Numbered from the stretch's first letter, positions 23,862 through 33,387 are shown. The stretch is 64,000 nucleotides of DNA from Candidatus Bathyarchaeota archaeon A05DMB-4 (GCA_019685575.1 JABFQO010000001.1:62001-126000); one strand, 5' to 3'. Notes: generated by a model not told the origin, from the sequence alone. Numbers and translations: made by a program.

Positions 23862-23959
23862 TTTTTTGAAAACTCCTTTCATAGACTAGTTGAGGTGTTG
23901 TATTTAAAAATAAAGCAAGTCGCCTAAGGCTACGTTAACGCTTGCCGCGTCACAACAGG

Positions 23960-24166
23960 CTATTTTTTCTTGCCCAGCCACCACTTCAAGTATTCCCGTT
24001 GTTCCTTCTTCTTCTCGTCCTCTTCGGTTTCAAAGTTCGGGCGCAATTTTTCGCGAAGCTCAATCAGTTCCTGATGGGTGACTGAAAGCCCGCAGCTCTT
24101 GCAAACGTAGCATTTCGTAGTAGCCGTGTACTGCATTTCGCCTCCGCATTCTGGACAATAGGGCAT
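23960..24166 (-). CDS. Small zinc-ribbon protein
   Basis: 68 residues starting at ATG 24166 (SD-like GAAGGA upstream). MPYCPECGGEMQYTATTKCYVCKSCG is a four-cysteine zinc ribbon of the TFIIS/TFIIB kind, followed by a charged helix (ELIELREKLRPNF, then KKKEQREYLKWWLGKKK). An upstream frame extension is not protein-like. The role is unknown; similar archaeal proteins are often linked to RNA metabolism. Confidence 0.75.
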   Translation of the reverse strand: MPYCPECGGEMQYTATTKCYVCKSCGLSVTHQELIELREKLRPNFETEEDEKKKEQREYLKWWLGKKK

Positions 24167-24267
24167 ATTGCTGTGTTCCTTCTTGAAGAGAATGCAAAGG
24201 CAAACCAGCAAAAAATACCTTTTGGTTTAAGCGTCAAATCGGCGTGTTAGAATTATTATTGCACGTA

Positions 24268-25359
24268 TTACGTGATGAAGTTGGTGAGCCCTGTTTCTTT
24301 GGCAAGTTTGACTGCTTTCGCCATCTCTTCTTTCATCAGTCTTCGTTTTAGCTCTGGGATTTCGTAAGCCCGCCATTCCGGACGGTACTGGAACATAATG
24401 TTTGTGCGCGTGTTGGTTCCGAGATTTTTCGCTATCCATTCTAAAATCGGCCGTGTGCAACAGTCCAAATGCTCGGGCAACACAAGCACTCGGATAAGGA
24501 GTTCGCCGTATTTTTTGCCGTACAAGTGGTTTCTCGTGCAGGCTTCCCAGTAGTCGGGCGCGTCTGAAATCCGCTTGGCGCAGTCGTTGTTGCCGTACTT
24601 GAAGTCCAAAAGGTAAACATCCACGAAACCCGCAAGTAGCTTGGCAGTTTCTTCGCTATAATAGGAGTTGCTATTCCACACAACAGGCACGTTCACGTTC
24701 ACATGCTTGAACGTTTCCAGCCACAAAGCCAACCAAGGCGTAGGTTCGCCGCCCACTAGGTTAATGTTCCGGCAGCCACTGTTCCGTAGATGTTCCGCCG
24801 CTGTTGCGAGTTGCTGGGGCGTGTAAACCTCGCCGTTCTCGAACCACTGAGAAATAGTCCAATTCTGACAATGCAAACACCGCATCGTGCAACCCATCGT
24901 GAAAATTGTGCCCGAAGGAACCAGTTCAGGCTCTTCGCCCATGTGCTGAAACATGCTCGAAACCAAAACCTCAATGCCGCATTTGCAGTAGCCCAACTTG
25001 TTTTTTGAACGGTCGGCGCCGCAACGGCGATTGCAAAAGTGGCAGTTTGTTAAAATGCGTCTCGCCAACTCGATCTTTAGATCCAAAAAAGACTGGTTTG
25101 GTGTTTCTTTGTTTTCGAGAGTTTCTTGTTTCAAGTCTGTTTTCTTCTCGAAAGACGCGTATTCTTCCGTAAGCTTCTCGTGGAGCCGCCACAGTTCTTT
25201 GTCTGAGTCTTCTTTATCGAAGTGGGCAGGTAGTCGTTTGGCGAGTATGAACTTGGCTGTTTTCTTGTCTTCCATGACGTCGAAGTATCTGGCTAAACTC
25301 TTGCGTGCCCGTTCATCCTCGAGCACCGCAACCGAGTCGGGTCGCCAAACAGTCCACAT
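24268..25359 (-). CDS. Radical SAM enzyme, pyruvate-formate-lyase-activase-like
   Basis: 363 residues. An N-terminal helical part (1-95) is followed by a cysteine-rich segment (CHFCNRRCGADRSKNKLGYCKC) and then the radical SAM core with CTMRCLHCQNW (Cx3Cx2C), the GGEP motif in NLVGGEPTPWLALWLETF, and DVYLLDFKYG. It belongs to the PflA/AmmeMemo-type branch of activating enzymes. It is adjacent to another member of the same branch at 25434 on the same strand. Its partner protein is not identified. Confidence 0.85.
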   Translation of the reverse strand: MWTVWRPDSVAVLEDERARKSLARYFDVMEDKKTAKFILAKRLPAHFDKEDSDKELWRLHEKLTEEYASFEKKTDLKQETLENKETPNQSFLDLKIELARRILTNCHFCNRRCGADRSKNKLGYCKCGIEVLVSSMFQHMGEEPELVPSGTIFTMGCTMRCLHCQNWTISQWFENGEVYTPQQLATAAEHLRNSGCRNINLVGGEPTPWLALWLETFKHVNVNVPVVWNSNSYYSEETAKLLAGFVDVYLLDFKYGNNDCAKRISDAPDYWEACTRNHLYGKKYGELLIRVLVLPEHLDCCTRPILEWIAKNLGTNTRTNIMFQYRPEWRAYEIPELKRRLMKEEMAKAVKLAKETGLTNFIT

Positions 25360-25433
25360 ACCACGTCAAACACTGATAAAAGAAGACACGATGATTTATA
25401 CGTTAACCACACAAAAAACGGCGAAAAAAGCCG

Positions 25434-26528
25434 TTACAAAACTGCGTAGGGATAAGAACGTCCCGCCGTGTGCAACTCGCCCTTAATCGGAATGTCCCGT
25501 CCACATGCTGGACAACGCATGTCCTTGGTTAAATTCCACTTCACGATTTCAAAGCTGAAACGTTTAATCAACAACTCGTTACAGTTTGGGCAGTAGGTGT
25601 TTTCGAACCTGTGCCCTGGCACGTTGCCGATGTAAACGTAGTTCATTTCCACCTCCTTCTTGACCACTACGTATGCTTCCTCCAACGCGCTTACGGTAGT
25701 GGTCGCATAACCCGTCATTTTATAGTCTGGATGAAAACGCAACAAATGAAACGGCGTATCCTCGCCCAATGCTTCTTTTATCCACGTTGCCAATTGCTTC
25801 AATCTTTCCAGAGAATCACCCGTTTTAGGCACAATGAGGTTGGTGATTTCAACGTGAATTCCTTGCCGTTTCATTTCTTTCAAGCATTCGAAAATCGGCT
25901 CAACCGACGGCACGCTGGAAAATTTCTTGTAAAAATCTGGGTCAGCCGCGCCTTTAAAGTCCACGGTCGCCGCGTCCAGTAAGGGGGCTATTGTTTTGAC
26001 GGCGTCGGGCGTCATGTAGCCGTTCGTGACAAACGTGTTGAAGTAGCCTACCTGCTTCGCCAAACTCGCCGTGTCGTAAGCGTACTCCATAAAAATCGTC
26101 GGTTCCGTATAAGTGTAACTGATACCTTGGCATTCGTTCTCCCGCGTCGCCTTCACGACCTCTGCAGGTGGAAAAACTTGTCCTTCTACCTCTTTGCTTT
26201 GACTTATCATCCAATTGTCGCAAAATTGACAACGAAAATTACAGCCCATCGTCGCGATTGACATGACGATGGCGCCCGGGTGAAAATGGAATAAGGGTTT
26301 TTTGGCAATCGGGTCGACGCAAGCAGAACAAGCCTTGGCATAGTTGAGTGAATAAAGCGTTCCGCCTTGATTCTTTCTTACGAGGCAAAAACCGACTCCG
26401 CCGTCGTTGATGTGACAGTGCCTGGCGCAGAGGAAACAGTGAACCTTATTCTCGGACAACTTTTCATACAACATCGCTTCATGCAAACCAGCAGACAACG
26501 TTGACTCCTCTGCTTTTGTATTGAGCAT
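25434..26528 (-). CDS. AmmeMemoRadiSam-system radical SAM enzyme
   Basis: 364 residues. KVHCFLCARHCHINDGGVGFC, KACSACVDPIAKKPLFHFHPG and the cluster motif CNFRCQFCDNW with YTYTEPTIFMEYAYD identify the radical SAM member of the AmmeMemoRadiSam set (AMMECR1, Memo and radical SAM proteins that co-occur in archaea). It ends with a zinc-ribbon-like CPNC ... CPACGRDIP. Neither AMMECR1 nor Memo is in the window. The reaction is unknown. Confidence 0.9.
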   Translation of the reverse strand: MLNTKAEESTLSAGLHEAMLYEKLSENKVHCFLCARHCHINDGGVGFCLVRKNQGGTLYSLNYAKACSACVDPIAKKPLFHFHPGAIVMSIATMGCNFRCQFCDNWMISQSKEVEGQVFPPAEVVKATRENECQGISYTYTEPTIFMEYAYDTASLAKQVGYFNTFVTNGYMTPDAVKTIAPLLDAATVDFKGAADPDFYKKFSSVPSVEPIFECLKEMKRQGIHVEITNLIVPKTGDSLERLKQLATWIKEALGEDTPFHLLRFHPDYKMTGYATTTVSALEEAYVVVKKEVEMNYVYIGNVPGHRFENTYCPNCNELLIKRFSFEIVKWNLTKDMRCPACGRDIPIKGELHTAGRSYPYAVL

Positions 26529-26615
26529 GGTGGATTTTAAACTTTAACCAGTTTTCGCTAAAATTTAGTGGTTAAATTCCTTTCCAAACCTAAACCCAAA
26601 GAATTGCATAGTTCT

Positions 26616-27083
26616 CTAACTGGTACGAATAGCAATTTCTGACGATTTTGCTTTCCGATATGTCCAAGCAGGTTTTATCACGAAGAGACAGGTTATCACT
26701 AGATAAAATATCCATTGAACAGTCTGTACGACGGCAAGATACGTGAGATTCCAAAGAAACGACATCAACGTGGTTGCGATGCTCATGGCAGTAGTAGAAA
26801 CAAAAAGGAAGAGTAAATTTGTGATCGCAGTAGTTTTTGTCATTGGGGGAAAATTTCTGCAACAATGAAGTACCGCATTCAAAAAATATCCCAAACAATA
26901 CAGGCAGATGCTCAAGTAGATTGATATAACTAACAGCGTTAACTGCGCCGTGATGGAACCGGGATCTGGGAGTCTTGTGATTAGTACGGTGTAAGCGGTA
27001 AACAAGAAACCAGAACACAACGACATAACATGAATGAGGTTTGACAGATGCTTGAGATAATCGGAGTAGTCATCTTCATCCAT
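26616..27083 (-). CDS. Four-helix integral membrane protein of unknown function
   Basis: About 155 residues from ATG 27083; a GTG at 27098 is an alternative start. A short acidic N terminus (MDEDDYSDYLKHL) leads into four predicted transmembrane helices separated by short loops, ending in KPAWTYRKAKSSE. No conserved motif recognised. A second frame over the same bases (26590-27018) is discarded because it is not hydrophobic in a regular way. Confidence 0.6.
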   Translation of the reverse strand: MDEDDYSDYLKHLSNLIHVMSLCSGFLFTAYTVLITRLPDPGSITAQLTLLVISIYLSICLYCLGYFLNAVLHCCRNFPPMTKTTAITNLLFLFVSTTAMSIATTLMSFLWNLTYLAVVQTVQWIFYLVITCLFVIKPAWTYRKAKSSEIAIRTS

Positions 27084-27203
27084 GGACAATAGAGCCACCT
27101 CATTATTGTTTCTTTCTTGTAGGCAATAACTTTTCGGTTGGGGTTAAATTCTTATGTGCTGACGTAATGTATGTAGTCTGGTTCAGAAAGGAGAAATCAA
27201 AAC

Positions 27204-28481
27204 ATGACTAGATCATCCATGATTTCGGGCTTTTACAAACTCAGCCCAAAAGAACGCCTAGCCGTTGTGAAGGAATTTGCCGGCCTAACCGACGAAGAAG
27301 TCACGCTTCTCCAACAAACAGGCTCGCTACCCTTGGAACTTGCTGACAGAATGATAGAGAACGTGGTCGGCGCGTTTCCCGTCCCGTTGGGCATCGCAGT
27401 TAATTTCCTAATCAACGGCAGAGACTACCTTATCCCCATGGCGATAGAAGAACCCTCAGTCGTTGCAGCAGCGAGCAACGCGGCAAAAATGGCAAGAGAC
27501 GGCGGCGGATTCCACACCAGCAGCACGGGACCAATAATGATCGGGCAGATCCAAGCAGTAGGCATAAAAGATCCCCACGCGGCGCGGATGCGAATCCTAG
27601 ACGCGAAAGAGGAGATTCTGAAGAAAGCCAACGACCAAGATCCGCTGCTGGTCTCAGTGGGCGGGGGCGCCAAAGACTTGGACGCCAAGGTCATCAACAC
27701 AATCGCGGGGCAGATGGTGATAACCGAGTTGCACGTTGACTGCAGAGACGCTATGGGACCGAACGCCGTGAACACGATGCTGGAAGCCGTGGCGCCTTTG
27801 ATCGAAAAAATCACGGGCGGACGCGTCTATCTTCGGATAATCTCAAACTTGGCGGTCAAAAGACTCGCCAGAGCGTGGTGCGTCGTGCCGAAGGAAGCAG
27901 TTGGCGGAGAAGAAGTCGTCGACGGCATCGTCCAAGCCTACGCCTTCGCAGACGCAGACCCCTACCGCGCAGCAACCCACAACAAGGGTATTTTGAACGG
28001 CATTATCGGCGTCGTAATCGCCACGTGCAACGACCACCGAGCCGTGGAAGCAGGCGCGCATGCGTACGCGGCGAGGAATGGGCATTATGGGTCGCTCTCG
28101 GTTTGGGAGAAAAACCAGAACGGCGACTTGGTAGGCTCGATTGAGTTACCCATGGCGGTGGGCATAATCGGCGGCGCAGTCCGCACGCACCCCATCGCAA
28201 AAATTGCCTTGAAAATCTTAGGCGTAAAAACAGCCAACGAACTTGGCGAAGTCTTGGCCGCGGTTGGTTTGGCGCAAAATCTAGGCGCATTGAGGGCGTT
28301 GGCTGCTGAAGGCATACAAAGAGGACACATGCGACTTCACGCAAGAAACATAGCCATCGCAGCGGGCGCCACAAGCGAACTTGTCGACAAGATCGTGGAG
28401 AAAATGGTCGCAGAACGCAAAATAAGAATGGATCATGCGAAAGAACTCATAGAGCAATACAAGAAAACTGGAAAACTTTAA
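27204..28481 (+). CDS. HMG-CoA reductase, class II (bacterial type)
   Basis: 425 residues, ATG with AAAGGAG ten bases upstream. Reduces HMG-CoA to mevalonate. It is the class II type, seen from VNFLINGRDYLIPMAIEEPSVVAAAS and the long C-terminal identity-rich stretch GLAQNLGALRALAAEGIQRG. Catalytic residues by alignment to the Pseudomonas mevalonii enzyme: Glu52, Lys261 (THNKGI), Asp277 (CNDHRA) and His379 (LHARNIA). It is next to PRPP synthase and far from the HMG-CoA synthase at 12425. Class II reductases are scattered in archaea and are usually explained by transfer from bacteria. Confidence 0.95.
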   Translation: MTRSSMISGFYKLSPKERLAVVKEFAGLTDEEVTLLQQTGSLPLELADRMIENVVGAFPVPLGIAVNFLINGRDYLIPMAIEEPSVVAAASNAAKMARDGGGFHTSSTGPIMIGQIQAVGIKDPHAARMRILDAKEEILKKANDQDPLLVSVGGGAKDLDAKVINTIAGQMVITELHVDCRDAMGPNAVNTMLEAVAPLIEKITGGRVYLRIISNLAVKRLARAWCVVPKEAVGGEEVVDGIVQAYAFADADPYRAATHNKGILNGIIGVVIATCNDHRAVEAGAHAYAARNGHYGSLSVWEKNQNGDLVGSIELPMAVGIIGGAVRTHPIAKIALKILGVKTANELGEVLAAVGLAQNLGALRALAAEGIQRGHMRLHARNIAIAAGATSELVDKIVEKMVAERKIRMDHAKELIEQYKKTGKL

Positions 28482-28525
28482 CACGAGAAACTCTCAACCC
28501 TTACATGCGAGGCGTAAACAACAAA

Positions 28526-29407
28526 ATGCTACTTATTTCCGGTCCAGCGTTGCAAGAATTGGGCAAAAACGTAGCTGAGCTGCTAAAGACGAACACGGTT
28601 AACGTCGTCTTCAAGAGGTTTCCGGACGGCGAAAACTATGTCAGACTAGAAGGCTCGGTTAAGAATGAAGAAGTGGCAATCGTTCAGACAACCAGCCCCC
28701 CTCAAGACACTCATCTGCTGCAACTTTTTTTGCTTGCCGACTTGGCGAAGGATTTGGGCGCAAAAAAAGTCACCGCTGTTGTTCCATACCTAGCCTACTC
28801 GAGACAAGACAAACGATTCCTACCCGGCGAAGCTTGGAGCATCGAAACCATAGCCAAACTCATGAAAACAGCAGGCGTAGACCAACTAGTAACCATAAAC
28901 GTACACGCAAACGAAATATTGAAAAAATTTCCTTTCCCGGCTAAAAGCATCTCGGCCATGCCACTCTTAGCAGAATACTTTAAGAAAATGGGGTTGGAAG
29001 GCGCGTTTGCCTTGGCGCCCGACGAAGGAGCGAAAGAATACGCCATCGTTGCTGACAGGATTCTGCATGGTGGTTATGGATGGCGCCACAAGATGAGGGA
29101 CCGTTACACGGGCGAGATTGGTTTCAGAAACGACAAGTTCGACGTTAAAGGCAAAGACGCCATAATTTTCGACGACATCATCAGCACAGGAGGCACCACT
29201 GCAGCAGCAGTGAAAATGCTAAAAAACCAAGGTGCAAAACGCGTTTACTCCGCATGCGTGCATCCGCTACTTATCGGCGATGCAGAAAAAAGAATTTTAG
29301 AAAACGGCGCCGAAGCAATCGTGGGCACGGATTGTGTTCCCAGCCACGTGAGTAAGGTTTCTGTTGCGCCACTCATCGCGGACGCTTTGGGCAAGAAGGA
29401 AGCCTAA
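28526..29407 (+). CDS. prs: Ribose-phosphate pyrophosphokinase
   Basis: ATG 28526 is preferred over ATG 28505 because GAGGCG lies between them and MLLISGPALQELGKNVAELL is the normal archaeal start; about 293 residues. Makes PRPP from ribose 5-phosphate and ATP. Motifs: FPDGENYVRL, PYLAYSRQDKRFLPGEA, the divalent-cation site VNVHANEI-like (INVHANEILKKF), and the PRPP loop DAIIFDDIISTGGTTAAA. PRPP is used by the NAD genes in the window, but the neighbours here are HMG-CoA reductase and TrmG10. Confidence 0.95.
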   Translation: MLLISGPALQELGKNVAELLKTNTVNVVFKRFPDGENYVRLEGSVKNEEVAIVQTTSPPQDTHLLQLFLLADLAKDLGAKKVTAVVPYLAYSRQDKRFLPGEAWSIETIAKLMKTAGVDQLVTINVHANEILKKFPFPAKSISAMPLLAEYFKKMGLEGAFALAPDEGAKEYAIVADRILHGGYGWRHKMRDRYTGEIGFRNDKFDVKGKDAIIFDDIISTGGTTAAAVKMLKNQGAKRVYSACVHPLLIGDAEKRILENGAEAIVGTDCVPSHVSKVSVAPLIADALGKKEA

Positions 29408-29408
29408 C

Positions 29409-30443
29409 GTGACAAGGCTTTTCCTCCTACTCTCAGGCGAACACCAAACACTGCCGTTTTTCGAAGTCACATCTATTCTGGAAGCAGAAGGCTTCAAACA
29501 CAGCGTTATAGAAAGACTGCGACAGGTTTTCCGAATCGAAGCCGACAAAGACGCCGTCAAGTCGATTATCTCAAGAGCCGCCATGACACGAGTGTGCTGC
29601 CAAGAACTCTTCACCAGCCAAGCCACGATGCAGAAAATTACCGACACATTGCGACGTACATCCATAGACACGTTCATAAAAAAAGACGAAAGCTTCGTCG
29701 TGCGTGTACGAAGAATCGGCGAAGCATCCACGATCACGGGCATGGAGTTAGAAAGAAAACTGGGCAAAACGATTCTGGAAAAGGTCGAAGGCGCAAAAGT
29801 AAGACTTAAAACGCCAGAACACACGTTCTTCGGAGTTTTAACTGAAAATAAATTTGTTTTCGGCTTGAAACTCGGGGAAATCTTGCCAAAACCCTTCAGC
29901 GAACGACGCCCACGAAAACGCCCATTTTTTCAGCCCTCCGCAATGCCTGCTAAGCTTGCGAGGTGCATGGTTAACTTGACCCGAACAAAAGCGGGTGACG
30001 TGATTTTTGACCCCTTCTGCGGGACAGGAACCTTCCTCATCGAAGCGGGACTAATTGGTTGCAAGGTGTTCGGAAGCGACGCCCAGAGGCACATGGTAGA
30101 AGGCAGCCTTCGTAACCTTCGTTTCTTTGGCGTTGAGCCAGAAGCAATGATTGTTGCGGACGCGGCTCACCCACCGATTACTAGAACCAACTGCATAGTC
30201 ACAGACCCGCCCTACGGAAGAACAGCGTCAACCCTAGGTGAAAGCACAGAACAAATTGTCAGAAAAGTACTGCCAGAATTCCAAAACTTACTACGGAAAA
30301 AAGGCAAAATCTGCATCGCAGCACCTAAAACGATGAACATCGGAAAAATGGCAAAAGAGGTTGGCTTAAAACATTTAGAGTCCCATTATGTTTATGTGCA
30401 TCGCACGTTGACGCGAGAGGTCGCGGTGCTGGAGAAAAACTAA
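29409..30443 (+). CDS. trmG10: tRNA (guanine(10)-N2)-dimethyltransferase
   Basis: Start at GTG 29409 (GGAAG upstream), only two bases after the prs stop; the frame extends further upstream within prs. 344 residues. An N-terminal THUMP domain (about 45-140) is followed by a class I SAM methyltransferase: VIFDPFCGTGTFLIEAGLIG (SAM binding), VFGSDAQRHMVEG and the catalytic TDPPYGR. It forms N2-methyl or N2,N2-dimethyl G10 in archaeal tRNA. Confidence 0.92.
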   Translation: MTRLFLLLSGEHQTLPFFEVTSILEAEGFKHSVIERLRQVFRIEADKDAVKSIISRAAMTRVCCQELFTSQATMQKITDTLRRTSIDTFIKKDESFVVRVRRIGEASTITGMELERKLGKTILEKVEGAKVRLKTPEHTFFGVLTENKFVFGLKLGEILPKPFSERRPRKRPFFQPSAMPAKLARCMVNLTRTKAGDVIFDPFCGTGTFLIEAGLIGCKVFGSDAQRHMVEGSLRNLRFFGVEPEAMIVADAAHPPITRTNCIVTDPPYGRTASTLGESTEQIVRKVLPEFQNLLRKKGKICIAAPKTMNIGKMAKEVGLKHLESHYVYVHRTLTREVAVLEKN

Positions 30444-30444
30444 A

Positions 30445-31371
30445 ATGGACTTACAAGTGATTTTCCTCGGAACTGCAGGAAGCGTGCCCACGACGCAACG
30501 GGCTTTGCCAGCGGTTGTTGTGAAAAGAGAGGGCGAACTCTTAATCTTTGACTGCGGCGAAGGCGTCCAACGTCAGATGGTCAGAGCCAGAGTGGGGTTC
30601 CACAAAAAGACAAAAATCTTCATCACCCACATGCACGGGGATCATGTTTTGGGTTTGCCAGGGCTCATTCAGACGATGTCACTTCTTGACAGAAGAAAAG
30701 AATTGGAAGTGTTCGGTCCTGTCGGTGTTAAAGCCTTCCTCGACGCTGTTAGACAGACGGTTCAATTCACGCAAACTTTCCCGATTTTGGTTCAAGAAAT
30801 TTCTGAAGAAGGCATAGTTCGTGAAGAAAAAGAATACACCGTCGAAGCAGCACACGCAAACCATGCAATTCCCAGCTTGGCTTACGCGTTTGTGGGAAAA
30901 CCGAGACCCGGCAGGTTCAGCATAGAAAAAGCCCAAAGGTTAGGCGTCCCTGAAGGTCCATTATGGTCGAAGCTGCAACATGGCGAAAACGTGAGGTTGA
31001 CAAACGGCAAAACAGTCAAACCCCGCGACGTTTTAGGCAAACCGCGACAAGGCAGAAAAATCGTTTACACTGGCGACACAAGACCCACGAAAGCTTTGGT
31101 TAAGCTTGCCCGCAATGCGGATTTATTGATTCATGACTCCACGTTTGACGATGAGTTGGCTGAAAGGGCAAGAGAAGACGGGCATTCCACGCCAAAGGAT
31201 GCGGCGAAAATCGCGAAACAGTCTCGAGTGAAGAGGCTCGTTTTAACCCATATCAGCGCTAGGTACAAAACACCCGATCTTTTGCTTAGCCAAGCGCGAA
31301 AAATATTCAAGAACGTGGATGTCGCCGAGGATTTTATGCGGATAGATCTGCCGTTGAATGATCCTGTTTAG
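30445..31371 (+). CDS. rnz: Ribonuclease Z
   Basis: 308 residues, beginning one base after the TrmG10 stop. Metallo-beta-lactamase fold with the zinc motif FITHMHGDHVLGLPG, TGDTRPT, LIHDSTFDDELAE and the last histidine in VLTHISARY. It removes 3' trailers from pre-tRNA. Together with TrmG10 and the prs gene it forms a plus-strand operon; the CCA-adding enzyme that acts next on the tRNA is at 35014. Confidence 0.96.
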   Translation: MDLQVIFLGTAGSVPTTQRALPAVVVKREGELLIFDCGEGVQRQMVRARVGFHKKTKIFITHMHGDHVLGLPGLIQTMSLLDRRKELEVFGPVGVKAFLDAVRQTVQFTQTFPILVQEISEEGIVREEKEYTVEAAHANHAIPSLAYAFVGKPRPGRFSIEKAQRLGVPEGPLWSKLQHGENVRLTNGKTVKPRDVLGKPRQGRKIVYTGDTRPTKALVKLARNADLLIHDSTFDDELAERAREDGHSTPKDAAKIAKQSRVKRLVLTHISARYKTPDLLLSQARKIFKNVDVAEDFMRIDLPLNDPV

Positions 31372-32150
31372 CCGAGAAGTTCTCTTAGAAAAGATAGGCT
31401 TTCTTTTGCGTCTTGCACCGATTCAATCATGACCACGCCGTGGAACTGTGTTTTTTTCATTGTCTTCGCGAATTCTTGCCAGTTTACGGTTCCTTTGCCC
31501 ACACCCAAGTGCATGTCTTGTTTGCCGTCGTTGTCACTGACGTGCATGTGAACGATTCGGTCTTTAAACTTCTCCATAAATTCGCAGATTTGCCCATTCA
31601 GGTTCGCATGTCCGACATCCAGCACCATTTTAATGTCTTCGCCTAATTCTTCGAAAAACTTGGAGAAATCATCGACGCTCTTCATCAAGAACGGGAAAGG
31701 TTCGGGCACGTTTTCGATGATAATCTTTACCTCATGTTTTCGTCCAAGTTCCAAGAGAGATCTCACAGATTCCAAGTTTATCTGCCAATCCCAGCCAGGA
31801 TAGAAACTACTGATGCCAGAATGCAGCCCTGGGTGGAATATCCAGTAGAGGCTGTCGAGTTGGTGAGCGTGCTGGATTGACCGTTCGAGTCGTTTCAGGA
31901 TGAAGCGTCTTAGTTTGTGGTCGGAGGCTGCGATGTTGATGTCGGCGAACGGTGCGTGGACGGTGCATTCGAAGTTGAAAGTGCCGGCGATGTGGTTTAT
32001 GGTTTCGACTCGTTTTTCGTCGAGTATGTGTAAACCGTCGTCCACGAATTCTATATAATGCACATCGAGTGTTTCTAACCGTTTCAGCATCGGTGGGAAG
32101 CCTTCGTTGAGACAGTGAAGCATTGATAATCCGATTTTTGTTTGCGTCAT
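31368..32150 (-). CDS. Xylose-isomerase-like TIM-barrel protein
   Basis: 260 residues of the sugar phosphate isomerase/epimerase (AP endonuclease family 2) fold: HYIEFVDDGLH, ECTVHAPFADINI, KIIIENVPEP, KMVLDVGHANLNG, VHMHVSDNDGKQDMHLGVGKG and VVMIESVQ. The metal-binding Glu, Asp and His residues are present, so an active enzyme is likely; the substrate is unknown. It is the last gene of a minus-strand group and overlaps the rnz stop by four bases. Confidence 0.87.
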   Translation of the reverse strand: MTQTKIGLSMLHCLNEGFPPMLKRLETLDVHYIEFVDDGLHILDEKRVETINHIAGTFNFECTVHAPFADINIAASDHKLRRFILKRLERSIQHAHQLDSLYWIFHPGLHSGISSFYPGWDWQINLESVRSLLELGRKHEVKIIIENVPEPFPFLMKSVDDFSKFFEELGEDIKMVLDVGHANLNGQICEFMEKFKDRIVHMHVSDNDGKQDMHLGVGKGTVNWQEFAKTMKKTQFHGVVMIESVQDAKESLSFLRELLG

Positions 32151-32176
32151 CCGTGCCCATGCCTTTTCTTGTTTGC

Positions 32177-33325
32177 TTAGAGAATCCGTGTTCTTTGGAT
32201 GGTTTCGGTGATTTTGACGCCTCTTTTAGCCAATTCCTTCATGAACGGTTCGGGTTTGAGGGCAATTTCGGGCGGTAAGACGCCTGTTTGTTTGATTTCG
32301 CCTTTTGCCAGCATCTGGCTCGCCACGGACAAGGGCATACCCGTCAGGTAAGCCAAGGCGCTTACGCCGTATTTTTCGTGATGGCGGTAAACTAGACTGT
32401 AAAAACATTTAAGGGACTCGCCTTCTTTTTTGCCCGTAACTGTTACTACTATGCTGGCGGCGTCTCTAACGTTAACGTCAGGCGGAGGGGCAACTCGCAA
32501 GAGAAACTCTCTGGGTGAGATAGAAACGCCGTCAACAGTAATCGGCTGCGTACTGGTCATTCCCATCTCGTTCAGCACCTTAATCCTAACTTCGTCCTCA
32601 TCCACGTAAGACATGGCACAGTCGACTAAACGCACACCTTTTCCAACGCTAGTGGGCAAGGTCGCAAGTCCAGAGTACAAGGCGAAACAGCATTGGCGTT
32701 TGCCCACGGGCTCGGGAAATTCGAAGACATGCTTACCCGAGAAAGGTGCTAGTTCTTTGAATTTGCCGTTTTCGTAGATAACTGGTCCTGTAGTGTATTC
32801 TTCTAAGACCGTGCGGAAAGTCCATTTGTACTTTGCAGGGTCAAAATTGACTTCGCCATAACGAATATGCACTTCATCTACATGGTCAAGCTTGTCCGCG
32901 CCTAATTTGGCGAGAACATCTGCGATGCCCGGTGCGACGCCACAGCCGAGTGCAACGGTTATGCCTGCTTTTTCTGCTTCTTTGTTTAGGTTCAACTGTT
33001 TCAGTGTCATGTAATAGACACCGCCGAGGTCGGTTAGGTTTCGTTTTGCTTCGATTGCCGCTCGGGTTATTGTTAAGTTTAGGTGGTAGGGTGCAGCGTT
33101 GGCTACGGCGTCTGCTTTTTGCATGGCTTCAATCATGCCTTTACTGTCGGAAACGTCTAGTTTTGTTATGGAAACCTTTTTGCTTCCAGTCCATTTTTGT
33201 ACTGTTTTTGCTTTTTCAAGGTTGGCGTCGGCGATAATTACTTCTGAGACCTCTGGGCTTTCCGCCAAGTCTCTTACGGTAACCATTCCCATTGCGCCAG
33301 CGCCGCCTATGACGAGAACTTTCAT
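32177..33325 (-). CDS. Saccharopine-dehydrogenase-like protein
   Basis: ATG 33325 (GGACGG upstream) gives 382 residues beginning MKVLVIGGAGAMGMVTVRDLAE, a Rossmann NAD(P)-binding start; the frame upstream of it is not protein-like. NAAPYHLNLTITRAAIEAKRNLTDLGG and GCGVAPGIADVLAK follow, as in saccharopine dehydrogenase-type enzymes. Candidate substrates include lysine, saccharopine and carboxynorspermidine analogues; the sequence alone does not decide. It lies 62 bases after the UPF0201 gene. Confidence 0.88.
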   Translation of the reverse strand: MKVLVIGGAGAMGMVTVRDLAESPEVSEVIIADANLEKAKTVQKWTGSKKVSITKLDVSDSKGMIEAMQKADAVANAAPYHLNLTITRAAIEAKRNLTDLGGVYYMTLKQLNLNKEAEKAGITVALGCGVAPGIADVLAKLGADKLDHVDEVHIRYGEVNFDPAKYKWTFRTVLEEYTTGPVIYENGKFKELAPFSGKHVFEFPEPVGKRQCCFALYSGLATLPTSVGKGVRLVDCAMSYVDEDEVRIKVLNEMGMTSTQPITVDGVSISPREFLLRVAPPPDVNVRDAASIVVTVTGKKEGESLKCFYSLVYRHHEKYGVSALAYLTGMPLSVASQMLAKGEIKQTGVLPPEIALKPEPFMKELAKRGVKITETIQRTRIL

Positions 33326-33387
33326 GTTTTCAACCGTCCTTTCACGTGTTTTGTTAGAAGTTTCAGTATTATTGTGTTTCGAGTATT

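Noticed and set aside
24268-26528. Complete AmmeMemoRadiSam system
   Set aside because: Only radical SAM members are present; no AMMECR1 or Memo gene is in the window.
29297-29824. Antisense ORF of 175 aa over prs and TrmG10
   Set aside because: It overlaps two conserved genes on the other strand.
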